A model generated the notes under the pieces. The model did no database searches. It saw only the letters and a list, made by a program, of their open reading frames with translations, and had not been told where the DNA came from. Below are positions 15,563 to 25,300 of a stretch of 64,000 nt of DNA, piece after piece. The position numbers and the translations under genes were made by a program. Each line of letters begins with the position of its first letter. Position 1 is the first letter of the stretch. Source of the stretch: Planctomycetota bacterium (GTDB taxonomy: Bacteria > Planctomycetota > UBA1135 > UBA2386); assembly GCA_016713175.1 (NCBI GenBank), contig JADJPQ010000007.1:62001-126000 (forward strand), in the 5' to 3' direction.

Positions 15563-17266
15563 TCAAGGCGCGATGATCGCGCGGCCGAGATCGGTCACCG
15601 CCAGACCACCCGGCGCCGTCGCATCGAGCGCAACGCCCTGGTTCCAGAACGCCAGCCCACACGGCGCCAGCGTCGCCGGCAAGGTCAACGTCTGCGCCCC
15701 GAGACCACCGGTCAGTACCACCGGCGCGATCAGATCAGTGCTCGCGTACTGCGTACAGCCGGCGAGACCGAGCCCAGCGAGCGACACCGGGAAGCCGGCG
15801 CGCGAGAAGCCGAACGTCAGATAGCCGGGAACGGTGCCGAGCGGCCCGTTCTCGATCCGGATCTGCAGCGGCTGGCCAAGCCGCGCTGGCGTGCCGTACG
15901 CTATCCGCAGCGGACGCTGCGCCGGGCAGCCGACACCGGTGACCATCGTGGCCGGCGCCATCGGCCGGCCGCAGTGCAAGCGCGCCGAACCGGCATCGGC
16001 ACCGACGCCGTCGCGTAGCGGTGCGCCGCAGAGGATCTCGGCGAAGCCATCGCCATTGACGTCGTCGATCCCGGCCACCGCGCGGCCGAGCTGTTCACTG
16101 GTCTGATTGCCGCCGATCGTCAGGATCAGGTTGCCGGTGACCGCCGAAAACACCTGCACGATGCCGCCATTGGTCGGCACGCCCGAACGTTCATCCAACG
16201 GCGCGCCGGCGATCACGTCGGCGATGCCGTCGCCATCGACGTCCCCGGTACCGATCTGATGACCGAAGTAGTCATAGGCCGCACCGCCGAACCAGGTTCG
16301 CAGGATGCTGCCATCGACACCGGAGAACAGGCGCACCATGCCGGCGTCGTCGCCGTTGGTCTTGTCCTCGGGCGAGGCGACCAGCACGTCGGCACGGCCA
16401 TCGCCGTTGACGTCGCCGATCCGCGCGACCGCAGTGCCGAATTCGTAGCCGAGTCCGGTGCCAAGGAAGGTGTAGAGCACCGCGAACGTCCGACCGGAGT
16501 AGACGATGGCGCTGCCGGCCTTGCTGGCGGTCTCGTCGCTCCATGGCGCCGTGATCACGAAGTCCGCGCGGCCGTCGCCATCGACGTCGCCGAGCCCGGC
16601 GATCGCCTGGCCATAGTGGTCGCCTTCGCGGGTGCCCTGGCCGGCGAACAACTCGATGCCGGTTCGGCCCGAGTAGATGCGCGCCTTGCCGCGATCGACG
16701 CCGGGACCGTCGGCGAGCGGTGCGCCACCGGCATAGTCGGCATGGCCGTCGGCATCGAGGTCGCCGACGCCCGCGACCGCGAGCCCGAACTCCTCACCGG
16801 CGGCCGCGCCGGTGTGCGTTCGGATCAGCAAACCGGTTCGGCCCGACCACACCCAGATGCGGCCCGCATCGAGGCCACCGCCGTCGTTGCCATGCGCGCC
16901 GACGATCACGTCCGGCCAGCCGTCGGCATCGACGTCGCCGGCGCCGTTGACCGCGCCCGAGCCGATGCCACTGCCGGTGCCCGTTCCGAGATGGTCGCCA
17001 CCATTGGCGGTGAACGTCCACAGCACGGCGCCGGTCCGGCCGGAGAACACGCGTACACGGCCAGCGTCACCGCCGGCCTGGTCGTTGTACGGCTCGCTGA
17101 TCGCATAGTCGCCGGCGCCATCGCGGTCGAGGTCGCCGACGTTGGCGACCGCGGCGCCGAGGTTGTCGGTGGCGGCGACCCCGTCGTGGGTGCGCAGCAG
17201 CAGCGGATTCTGCGCGGCAGTGATGGCGGTCAGCAGGGTGAGTGGTGCAAGCCGGGTGCGATGCAT
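15563..17266 (-). CDS. Secreted FG-GAP/integrin-alpha-like beta-propeller protein
   Basis: 567 residues with a signal peptide (LAPLTLLTAITAAQ). Seven or so repeats carry the FG-GAP calcium loop 'GDVDGDGxADxxxGAP' (VGDLDRDGAGDYA, AGDVDADGWPDVI, IGDVNGDGRADVL, IDDVNGDGFAEIL), each followed by 'GRVRVFSGRTG'. These propellers bind calcium and usually serve adhesion or surface display. The final 110 residues form a beta-module ending in ALDATAPGGLAVTDLG, related to the end of the Kelch-like protein. It is convergent with the selenoprotein gene, with only 9 bases between the stops. Confidence 0.88.
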   Translation of the reverse strand: MHRTRLAPLTLLTAITAAQNPLLLRTHDGVAATDNLGAAVANVGDLDRDGAGDYAISEPYNDQAGGDAGRVRVFSGRTGAVLWTFTANGGDHLGTGTGSGIGSGAVNGAGDVDADGWPDVIVGAHGNDGGGLDAGRIWVWSGRTGLLIRTHTGAAAGEEFGLAVAGVGDLDADGHADYAGGAPLADGPGVDRGKARIYSGRTGIELFAGQGTREGDHYGQAIAGLGDVDGDGRADFVITAPWSDETASKAGSAIVYSGRTFAVLYTFLGTGLGYEFGTAVARIGDVNGDGRADVLVASPEDKTNGDDAGMVRLFSGVDGSILRTWFGGAAYDYFGHQIGTGDVDGDGIADVIAGAPLDERSGVPTNGGIVQVFSAVTGNLILTIGGNQTSEQLGRAVAGIDDVNGDGFAEILCGAPLRDGVGADAGSARLHCGRPMAPATMVTGVGCPAQRPLRIAYGTPARLGQPLQIRIENGPLGTVPGYLTFGFSRAGFPVSLAGLGLAGCTQYASTDLIAPVVLTGGLGAQTLTLPATLAPCGLAFWNQGVALDATAPGGLAVTDLGRAIIAP

Positions 17267-17376
17267 GCGAGGCAGAAGGATACCCGACGCCGTCGGTCGA
17301 GGTCGGCCGAGAATCGGCCGATGGCAACGGTCGCGCGTGAGTTCGCGTCCGGTACGGCGTATCGTCGCCGACCACC

Positions 17377-17811
17377 ATGAGCAAAGAACAACCCGACCAC
17401 CACGACGCTGCCGTCGTGCTGCAGATCTACGACCTGCGCCGCGAGACCGTCATGCGCGAGAGCCGCGACGCGATCAACCGCGAGTTCTGGCCCAAGACCG
17501 CCGACGACGCCGTGGCGATCACCAGGCCCGAGCATCCGCTGAATCGGCAATACCGCCAGACCGCTTCGTACTGGGAGATGGTCTATGGCTTCGCGCGTCA
17601 GGGCGCCGTCAACGCCGAGTTGCTGATGGAGAGCAACGGCGAAGGGTTGTTGCTGTTTGCGCGCGTCGAACCGCATGTGGCGGCGATCCGGGCGGCGACC
17701 AGCCCGCGGGCGTTCCGCAACGCCGAGTGGGTGGCCAACCACACCGAGATCGGGCGCGCGCAGATGGAGACGTTCCGCGCGCGGATCGCCAAGACCCTGG
17801 CGACGCGCTGA
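17377..17811 (+). CDS. Conserved-looking hypothetical protein
   Basis: 144 residues, soluble, no signal peptide or membrane segment. Mostly helical by composition, with a charged N-terminus (LQIYDLRRETVMRESRDAIN) and an internal stretch QTASYWEMVYGFARQGAVN. No family recognised. It stands alone on the plus strand, divergent from the FG-GAP gene (110-bp spacer) and convergent with the next gene 21 bases away. The coding call rests on codon-like composition, clean termini and lack of a better frame. Confidence 0.65.
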   Translation: MSKEQPDHHDAAVVLQIYDLRRETVMRESRDAINREFWPKTADDAVAITRPEHPLNRQYRQTASYWEMVYGFARQGAVNAELLMESNGEGLLLFARVEPHVAAIRAATSPRAFRNAEWVANHTEIGRAQMETFRARIAKTLATR

Positions 17812-17832
17812 TGGACCGACGACTGCCGTTCG

Positions 17833-18390
17833 CTACAGATCGTGCTCGAGGTGGTTGACGGCGAACGTCAGTTCGTCGTCACCGTCGGCCAGCAACTGCG
17901 CGCCGACGGCGATGCCATCCGAGTGGTAGGACCCGCCACCGCGCTTGACGGTGTAGACGCAGTCGCCGGTCGAGAACTGGACGTCGACCGAGAAGTTCCG
18001 GTTCTTGGCGGTGAACTTGCCGGCCTGGTGCGCATTCACCAGGGCCTGCGCGAAGTCGAAGATCATCTTCTTCTGATCGATCCGACCGAGGTCGACGATC
18101 GTGCTGGCCGGCACGCCGCCCTGGGTCAGCACCATGCCCATGCCGTGCGCGGCGCTCTGCCGCTCGCTGTCGAACGAGTCGTTCCGTTGCGAGTTGCGCA
18201 GCGTCAGGATCTCGTGCGCGTCCTCACCGCTGCGCATGATGTGCTTGTCGTAGAAGCTGTTCCCGACCGCGAGGTCGTTCAGCACGAGGGTGACCTCGAG
18301 CACGTCCTTGCCGCCGAAGTTGCTGTTGACCGTGAAGCTCAGGCGGTTGCGGCTGCCCTGCTGGGTGCCGACGAGGGTGTATTTGACCAT
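17833..18390 (-). CDS. Hypothetical beta-rich protein
   Basis: 185 residues from ATG 18390 (MVKYTLVGTQQGSRNRLSFT). It is predicted soluble, with alternating strands, including NFGGKDVLEVTLVLNDLAVG and FSVDVQFSTGDCVYTVKRGG; no signal peptide. The frame is open upstream to an ATG at 18645, but that extension is of unlike composition, so the shorter start is preferred. I recognise no family. It is divergent from the AlbA-type regulator gene across a 264-bp spacer containing a small palindrome. Confidence 0.6.
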   Translation of the reverse strand: MVKYTLVGTQQGSRNRLSFTVNSNFGGKDVLEVTLVLNDLAVGNSFYDKHIMRSGEDAHEILTLRNSQRNDSFDSERQSAAHGMGMVLTQGGVPASTIVDLGRIDQKKMIFDFAQALVNAHQAGKFTAKNRNFSVDVQFSTGDCVYTVKRGGGSYHSDGIAVGAQLLADGDDELTFAVNHLEHDL

Positions 18391-18591
18391 TGCGGGCTCG
18401 GGGTCGCGGACGCGGACAGGATGCTGGGTCGGCACCGTGCCGGGCCGAACGGCCACGATCGGCGCGAGAATCCCCCCGGTCAAGGCAAACGACGGTTGCG
18501 GTCGCGTAGGCGCCTGGACGAGCAGGCGTCCGCCGATCTGCAGGCACATGCCGGTGGCCGACCGGGTGAGCCGCAAGCCAGTCGTCGACTC

Positions 18592-18601
18592 TTGTCGACA
18601 A
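18592..18601. promoter_or_regulatory. Palindrome TTGTCGACAA in divergent spacer
   Basis: A perfect 10-base palindrome lies 54 bases upstream of the regulator start at 18655. A second GTCGAC core lies just before it (18584-18589) and a TTGTCG half-site shortly after (around 18621). Spacing and position suit an operator for the divergent promoters, possibly autoregulated by the adjacent regulator. No protein partner can be shown from sequence alone. Confidence 0.3.
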
Positions 18602-18654
18602 CAATGCAGCGTACGGTAGATTGTCGCCGTGTTCTTGTTGGTCATGGAGTTGCC

Positions 18655-19917
18655 TTGCCGACCGTTGACCTGAACTTGCTTGCCGTCCGCGAGAGCGAAC
18701 AGGTCGAGTGGAAGCGAGATGTCGCCGACGTCCATGACGTCGTCCGAACGCTCGCGGCCTTCGCCAACGACCTGCAGAACCTGGGCGGCGGCTACGTCGT
18801 CTGCGGCGCCGAGGAAACCAGGGACGAGCACGGCTTCCAGAGGCTGAACGCCGTCGGGCTCGACGCCAGCCGGCTGCGCGAGGTCGAAGGGCGCGTTCTC
18901 GCGCTGTGCCGCGAACGCGTGTCGCCACCGGTGATTCCGATCGTCGAGGAACTGCCCGCGGCAACGCCGGAACGGCGGGTCCTGGTGTTCGTGATGCCGG
19001 CGACGGGTCACGCACACTCGGTCAGGACGGATCAGGAGTCGGCCTACTGGATCCGGATCGGGCGACAGACCAGGGAAGCGCGCAACGGCCTGTTCCGCGA
19101 ACTGATGATCCGCAAGGGGGCCATCGACCCGTGGGATCGACGGCCCCTGGCCGGCGCGACGGTCGCGGACCTGGATCTGCTGATGCTGCGCGATTCCCTG
19201 CAGCGGCTCGGGCAGTACGAGTCCGACCAGAGTGTCGATCGCTTGCTGTCCGCTGACCTTCAACTCAGCGCCTTCGTGCCGTCGCTGTGCGTTCGCGAAC
19301 CGATGACCGGCGTACTGCGACCGCGCAACTTCGCGATGCTGCTGTTCGGGCGTGAGCCGCAGCGGTGGATTCCTGGCGCGGTGGCGGTGTTCTCGAGCTA
19401 CCCCGGGACGGACCGGGCACAACCACACGGCGAACGGCACGAACTCGGCGGCACTTTGCTCGTGCAGGCGCGGCGGCTGACCGAGTTGCTCGATGCGCAG
19501 GCCCATACGCTGTTCGACAAGACGGACGCCGCGATGCCCAACGCGGTCAAGTACCCGCAGCGCGCATTGCACGAGGCGCTGATCAACTCGTTGGCCCACC
19601 GCGACTACTCGGTGGTCGATCCGACGAGGATCACCGTGTTCGTCGATCGCATCGAGTTCAACTCACCCGGCTCCTTGCCGCTCGGCGTCGATCTCGAGGC
19701 GTTGCGGGCGGGGCGCGCAGGGCCGCGCTGGCGCAACCAGGCGCTGGCGTGGTTCCTGACCCGTTTGCAGTTGGCGCAGGCGGAGGGGCAGGGCATTCCG
19801 ACGATCCTGCAGGCGATGCGGGCCGAGGGTTGCCCGGAACCGGTGTTCGATGCGGATGAGGTCAGGGTGTCGTGCACTCTGCCGGCGCACCCGCGCATGC
19901 GGCAACGTCGACCGTGA
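18655..19917 (+). CDS. AlbA_2/Schlafen-type putative transcriptional regulator
   Basis: 420 residues. The N-terminal AlbA_2 domain (about residues 8-130) shows EQVEWKRDV and LAAFANDLQNLGGGYVVCG, the hallmark of the divergent Alba/Schlafen fold. The C-terminal HATPase_c_4-like region contains ALHEALINSLAHRDYS and RIEFNSPGSLP, as in RecG-like or 'putative DNA-binding' regulators. The start is TTG at 18655, supported by GGAG five bases upstream (18646-18649) and by the absence of an ATG or GTG where homology begins. Such proteins are often autoregulatory or linked to defence; its target is unknown. Confidence 0.82.
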   Translation: MPTVDLNLLAVRESEQVEWKRDVADVHDVVRTLAAFANDLQNLGGGYVVCGAEETRDEHGFQRLNAVGLDASRLREVEGRVLALCRERVSPPVIPIVEELPAATPERRVLVFVMPATGHAHSVRTDQESAYWIRIGRQTREARNGLFRELMIRKGAIDPWDRRPLAGATVADLDLLMLRDSLQRLGQYESDQSVDRLLSADLQLSAFVPSLCVREPMTGVLRPRNFAMLLFGREPQRWIPGAVAVFSSYPGTDRAQPHGERHELGGTLLVQARRLTELLDAQAHTLFDKTDAAMPNAVKYPQRALHEALINSLAHRDYSVVDPTRITVFVDRIEFNSPGSLPLGVDLEALRAGRAGPRWRNQALAWFLTRLQLAQAEGQGIPTILQAMRAEGCPEPVFDADEVRVSCTLPAHPRMRQRRP

Positions 19918-19920
19918 CGA

Positions 19921-20320
19921 CTACAGACCCGTGCGCTGGTAGCAGGCGGCGAGTGGAACGGTGCAGCCGATCGTGGACAGGGTCAGCGCTTCGTGCTTCT
20001 CGGTCAGTAGTTCGCGGATGAAACCGCCCTCCTGACGCCGGTAGACCGTGACGGCCATGCGGTGCTGGTCGACCAGGACGTAGGCATCCAGGGATGGCAG
20101 CCCCAGGTAGTTGCGCAGCTTCTTGCCGCGGTCGATGCGTTCGGACTCGGGCGACAGCACTTCGACGATCACGCGCGGGTGGTCAGCGAACAGTGCGGCA
20201 TCGGGAATGCCGGAGCAGTCGATCGTGACGTCGGGGTAGTAGTAGAATGGCGCGAGTGCGCTCGGCGGCGAGGTACTCCGCCGGTGTGATGTAGTAGTCG
20301 GAACGCAGGGCATCGCCCAT
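19921..20320 (-). pseudogene. Uma2-family (PD-(D/E)XK-like) gene with internal deletion and frameshift
   Basis: The start ATG at 20320 gives MGDALRSDYYITPAEYLAAE, the normal Uma2 N-terminus. A frame change then joins directly to APFYYYPDVTIDC ... VIVEVLSPESERIDRGKKL, the catalytic C-terminal half. About 60-75 residues that should link them are missing and the two parts are in different frames, so this is a decayed copy. The catalytic-half motifs (YPDV and VEVLSPES) remain. An intact Uma2 gene sits at 52541-53122. Three bases separate it from the preceding convergent gene. Confidence 0.8.
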
Positions 20321-20381
20321 GGCGGAGCAGCATACGCCATGGGGACGGACGGGGAACCGGTGGTCGCGAGGGGCGACGTGG

Positions 20382-22394
20382 TCAGCGCAGGTGCCGCCAC
20401 AGGAACGCATACTGCCGCGCCAACAGATCCGCCGTCTGGGCGTGATCCGCCGCGCCGCCGTGCCCGCCCTCGATGTTCTCGTAGTAGAGGACCTCGTGCC
20501 CGAGTTCCTGCAGCCGCGCGACCATCTTGCGCGCGTGCGCCGGATGCACGCGATCGTCGCGCGTCGACGTGGTGAACAGCACCGGCGGGTAGCGGCGGTC
20601 GGCATGCAGGTTGTGGTACGGCGAGTAGCCGCGCAGGATCTCGCGTTCGGCGGGTACTTCAGGATCACCGTACTCGTCGATCCACGACGCCCCGGCCAGC
20701 AGCCGGTGGTAGCGCAGCATGTCGGCCAATGGCACCGCGGCGACAATCGCAGAGAACAGGTCCGGTCGCTGTGTCAGCATCACACCCATCAGCAGGCCAC
20801 CGTTCGACGCGCCGGTGATGCCCAGATGCCGCGGCGACGTGACGCGCCGCGCGATCAGGTCCTCGGCGACGGCGATGAAGTCGTCGAACGCGAGCTGCCG
20901 GTTCGCCTTGCGGGCCGACTCATGCCATTGCGGCCCGTATTCGCCGCCACCGCGGATGTTGGCGACCACCCGCACGCCGCCGCGCTCCAGCCAGCAGGCA
21001 CCGGTCAGCGCGTCGTAGCCGGGCGTCAGCGAAACTTCGAAGCCGCCATAGCCGCACAGCAGCGTCGGACTGCTGCCGTCCAGCGGCAGTTCGCGCGGGC
21101 CGATCTGGAAGTACGGCACGCGCGTGCCGTCGCGTGAAGTCGCGAAGTGCTGCGTCGTGGTCAGGCCGTCGGCGTCGAATCGGGCCGGCGCCCGGCGGAC
21201 GATCGCTGGCGGCGTGCCGACCGCGCCGCGCGAAAGCGTGCTCGGGGCCAAGTGGCCGGACGTCAGCACGAAGAACTCGTCACTGCGATCGCCGTCGATC
21301 GCCCACGCCGATTGTTGCAGCCCGCCGGCGTCTGGCAGTTCTTGCCTATGCCAGGTGCCGCCATGCCACAGCAGCAGCGACAGCTTGTTCTGCACGTGGA
21401 TCAGCTCGTTCAGCAGCAGCCCCGAGCGCAGGCTCGAATGCCCGAGCAGCGCGCGATCGGGCGCCGGCTCCCAGAGCATCGTGAACGTCCGGTCGCCGCG
21501 CAGGAACGCGCCGAGGTCGATCGCCAGCAGTGCGCCCGCGGGCCAGGTGCGTCCCCCGGTGGTCCATGGCGTGCGCAGCGTCACCAGCAGCTGGCCCGCG
21601 AACGTGTCGATCCCGACATCTTCGGGCACGTCGAGGCGCCGCCACTCGCCGTCCTGCCGCAGGAACACCTCGGTGGTGAAGAACGTCGGGTGCCGGACCG
21701 CCCAGTCGTACGGCTGCCCATGGTCGAGATCGCGGCTGACACTGGCGGAGACGTCGGTCGGCTGGCCTTCGAACAGCGTCGTGGCCGCGGCCAGCGGCGT
21801 GCCGCGGCGCCACGCCTTGGCGATCCGCGCGTAGCCCGAGGTCGTCATCGAACCCGGACCGAAGTCGGTCCCGACGTACAGCGTGTCGTCGTCCTTCCAG
21901 GCGACCGCGTGCTTGGCCTCGGGCAGCGCGAAGCCATCCGCGACGAAGGCCTTGCGGTGCGGGTCGAACTCGCGGACCACGGTCGCGTCGGCGCCGCCGC
22001 GCGACAGGCACAGCAGCAGCCGTTCCTGGTCGGGCTGGCGCCAGATCGCGCCGGCGAACACCCAGTTCTCGCCCTCCTGGCGTGCCAGCGCATCGAGGTC
22101 GAGCATCGTCTCCCACGCCGGGTCGGGCTGCAGGTAGCTGGCCCAGGTCGTCCGGCGCAGCAGCCCGCGCACGTGAGTGGCGTCCTGCCAGAAGTTGTAC
22201 CAGAGCCCGTGCCGCAGCGAGACGAACGGGATCTTGTCGGCGGCGTCGAGGATCGCCAGCAGGCGCGGGCGCAACGCCAAGGCCACCGGGTCGGCCAGCA
22301 GCGACGCCGAACGCTCGTTCTGCGCGCGGACCCACGACAGGGCGCGTTCACCGCCGACGTCCTCGAGCCAGAGCCACGGATCATCGTCGGTCAT
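20382..22394 (-). CDS. Prolyl oligopeptidase family serine peptidase (S9)
   Basis: 670 residues. The N-terminal half is a seven-bladed propeller that gates the active site (residues about 70-420). The C-terminal alpha/beta-hydrolase domain carries the catalytic triad: Ser near residue 525 in GASNGG, Asp in TRDDRVHP and His in EGGHGG. No signal peptide is apparent, so it is likely cytoplasmic, like most S9A enzymes that cleave after proline in short peptides. Its ATG overlaps the TGA of the upstream tricorn gene (ATGA), so the two are co-translated. This suggests a peptide-degradation relay in which tricorn products are trimmed further. Confidence 0.93.
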   Translation of the reverse strand: MTDDDPWLWLEDVGGERALSWVRAQNERSASLLADPVALALRPRLLAILDAADKIPFVSLRHGLWYNFWQDATHVRGLLRRTTWASYLQPDPAWETMLDLDALARQEGENWVFAGAIWRQPDQERLLLCLSRGGADATVVREFDPHRKAFVADGFALPEAKHAVAWKDDDTLYVGTDFGPGSMTTSGYARIAKAWRRGTPLAAATTLFEGQPTDVSASVSRDLDHGQPYDWAVRHPTFFTTEVFLRQDGEWRRLDVPEDVGIDTFAGQLLVTLRTPWTTGGRTWPAGALLAIDLGAFLRGDRTFTMLWEPAPDRALLGHSSLRSGLLLNELIHVQNKLSLLLWHGGTWHRQELPDAGGLQQSAWAIDGDRSDEFFVLTSGHLAPSTLSRGAVGTPPAIVRRAPARFDADGLTTTQHFATSRDGTRVPYFQIGPRELPLDGSSPTLLCGYGGFEVSLTPGYDALTGACWLERGGVRVVANIRGGGEYGPQWHESARKANRQLAFDDFIAVAEDLIARRVTSPRHLGITGASNGGLLMGVMLTQRPDLFSAIVAAVPLADMLRYHRLLAGASWIDEYGDPEVPAEREILRGYSPYHNLHADRRYPPVLFTTSTRDDRVHPAHARKMVARLQELGHEVLYYENIEGGHGGAADHAQTADLLARQYAFLWRHLR

Positions 22395-25300
22395 CGCGCG
22401 CGCTCGGTCTTGATCGGCGCCGGCGGCGCCACCGGCCACGGCCGCGGGTCCTTGGCGATCTTCTCGAGCAGCACCTCGACACCCTTCTCGAGTTGCGGAT
22501 CGCGATCCTGCAGCAGCGCGTGCACGTCGTTGTCGACGACGATGTCGGGATCGACGCCGTGCCCTTCGATCGTCCACGTCGGTCCAGGCTCGGTGTTGCC
22601 GAACTCGGGCACGTTGACGACGCCGCCATCGAGCAGCGGGCCGCGCGAGGTGATGCCGATGATGCCGCCCCAACTGCGTTTGCCGATCAGCGGGCCGAGG
22701 CCCGAACGGCGGAACATCGCCGGGAAGATGTCGCCGTCGCTGGCCGACGACTCGTTCAGCAGGCAGACCAGATGGCCCTGGAACGTCGCCTGCGGGTACG
22801 GGCGGAAGCCCGAAGTTCGTCCGAACGTGCACATCAGCAGTTGGCGGCGCAGCCGGTTCAACACCATCTGCGAGACGTTGCCGCCGCCGTTGTAGCGGTC
22901 GTCGATCACCAGACCTTCGCGGTCGAGCTGCCCGTAGTACTGCTTGATGAACTCGCGGATGCCGTCCTCGCCCATGTCCGGCAGGTGCAGGTAGCCGAGC
23001 TTGCCGCCGCTGAGCTGCGCGGTGCGGGCGCGGTTTCGCTGCACGAAGGCGTGGTAGTACAGCTTGTGCTCGTCGGTGATCGGCGTGATCGCGATCGTCC
23101 GCGCGCCGGTCAGCGTCGGCTCGCCATTCACCGAAAGCCGCACCTGCCGGCCGGCCTTGCCGCGCAGCAGCGCGTACGGATCGGTCTCGGGCAGCAGTTC
23201 CTGGCCGTCGATCGCCAGCAGGAACTCGCCTTCCTTGACCTGCACGCCGACCGCGGTCAACGGCGCGCGATAGACCGTGTCGTCCTGCTCGCCGCGCAGG
23301 ATGCGCGCGATCCGGTAGCGACCGACGGTGCGGTCGAACTGCAGCACGGCGCCCGGCAGCGCCACCGGCACCCGGGTCGGCCGATCGATGTCGCCGCCGG
23401 CGATGTAGGCGTGGCCGACGTTCAACTCGGCGATCATCTCGCCGAGCACGTAGTTGAGATCGCTGCGGTGCCGGACGTGCGCGACCAGCGGCAGATAGCG
23501 CTCGCGCAGCGCCTCCCAGTCGTAGCCGTGCATGTTGGGCACGTAGAAGAAATCGCGGTAGCGGCGCCAGACCTCATGGAAGATCTGCCGCCATTCGGCG
23601 GCCGGCACGCGCTCGACCTGCAGCTTGTCGGTCGGCAGCGTCTTCTGGCCATCCTTGCCGGCGGGGCCAGCGTCCGCGACCAGGTACTTGCCCTTGCTGG
23701 CGAACACCAGCTTCTTGCCATCGGCGGCGAGGGCGTAGCCCGATACGTCGGCCGCCAGTTCGACCAGTTCGCGCTTGTCGCGGCCAAAACAATGCAGCGA
23801 GGTCGGGCGATCGGTTTCGCGACCGTAGTAGCTGCCGCCGCTCTTGACCAGCAGCAGGCCCTGGTCGACGGCGGCCAGGCCGTTCCAGTTGTCGAGCGCG
23901 ATCGGCAGCGGTTCGACGCGATCGGCGAGGCCGTCGAAGTCGATCCGCACCGGCGCTGGCGGCGTGGCGGCGGCGTCCTCCTTGGCAGCGGCCGGCGGCG
24001 CGATCGCCTCGTCGCTGCGGACCGGCAGCCACGGGCCCAGGTCCGCGCGCAGCGCCAGCGCAAACACGCCGATCGCCCGATCGATCTGGTAGTCCCATTC
24101 GTGCGTGGTCGACAACCGCGGCTGGAAGCCACGCAGACCGAGGAAGAACAGCCGTTCGCCCTTGCCATCCCACTGGGGCTGCCGGTCCTCGTTCAGCGGC
24201 TTGCTGACCATCCGGACCTGCCCGTCGGCGCGCGACCAGATGTGGATGCCGCGCAGGCCCGAGCGGGCCACCAGCGTGAACGCCAGATGCGTCGAACACG
24301 GCGACCAGACGTGATCGTGGATCTGGCCCTGATCCTCGTCGGCGATCACGGTCAGCTCGCCGCTGGCGACATCGACGATGCGCAGCACGCCGTCCTTGTC
24401 GCCGAAGGCCAGCGACTTGCCATCGGGGGCCCAGCGCGGCGCATACAGCATCGCTTTCAGCCCCTGGGTCAGCTGCCGCGGCGGTTGTTCGCCAAGGTGA
24501 TCGATCAGCCAGATCTGCTCTTCACCCGAGCGATCCGACACGAACGCGATCTGGCTGCCATCCGGCGAAAACGCCGGGTGCTTGTCGTGGGCATCGGGCG
24601 TCGGCGCCAGCACGCGCGGATCGCCGTGTTCGAGCGGCACGGTGACGATCTCGCCGCGCGCGGCAAAGGCGGTGCGGCGGGCGCCGGGGCCCGGCGAATA
24701 GCCATCGATCCGGCTGCCGGCGTCGACGTGCGCTGGTCGCGTCAGCAGCGCGTCGTCGGGCACCGTGATCGGGATCGGCTGTTCCTGCCGCGTGCGGCAA
24801 TCGAACCAGCACAGCTCGCCGCCCTTCTCGTAGACGATGCGTTCCTCCCCTGGGCCGCCGGCGCTCGGCCAGCGCAGATCCCAGGTGTCGCCGAACGTCT
24901 CCTGCCAGACCTTGCGCGACTTCGGATCGTACGACCACAGGTTGAGCGTGCCGGTGCGGTCGCTGGCGAACCAGATGCGGTCCATGAGCCACATCGGATC
25001 GCGATCGGTGCGCGCGTGCCCGGTGATGTTCTCGGCGGTCTCGCTGACCGGATCGAACACGTACAGATCGGTGGCCCAGCCGCCCTCGTAGCGCTTCCAG
25101 GTCCGGAAATCGCGGAACAGCGGCGAGTAGACGATCAGCTTGCCGTCTGGCGAGAATTCGCCGGCGCCGGCGACCGGCATCCGCAAGGGCACCGGCAACG
25201 CGCCGCGCGTCTTCTGGTGTGCGGGCAGCGCCACGGTGAACAACCGGCTGCTGGCCAGATCCCACGACTGGTCGAGGCCGCGGAACAACACCGCCGAGCC

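Noticed and set aside
18391..18645. N-terminal extension of the 17833-18390 protein from ATG 18645
   Set aside because: Composition is unlike the rest and it crosses the palindromic promoter region; the shorter ATG at 18390 is more likely.
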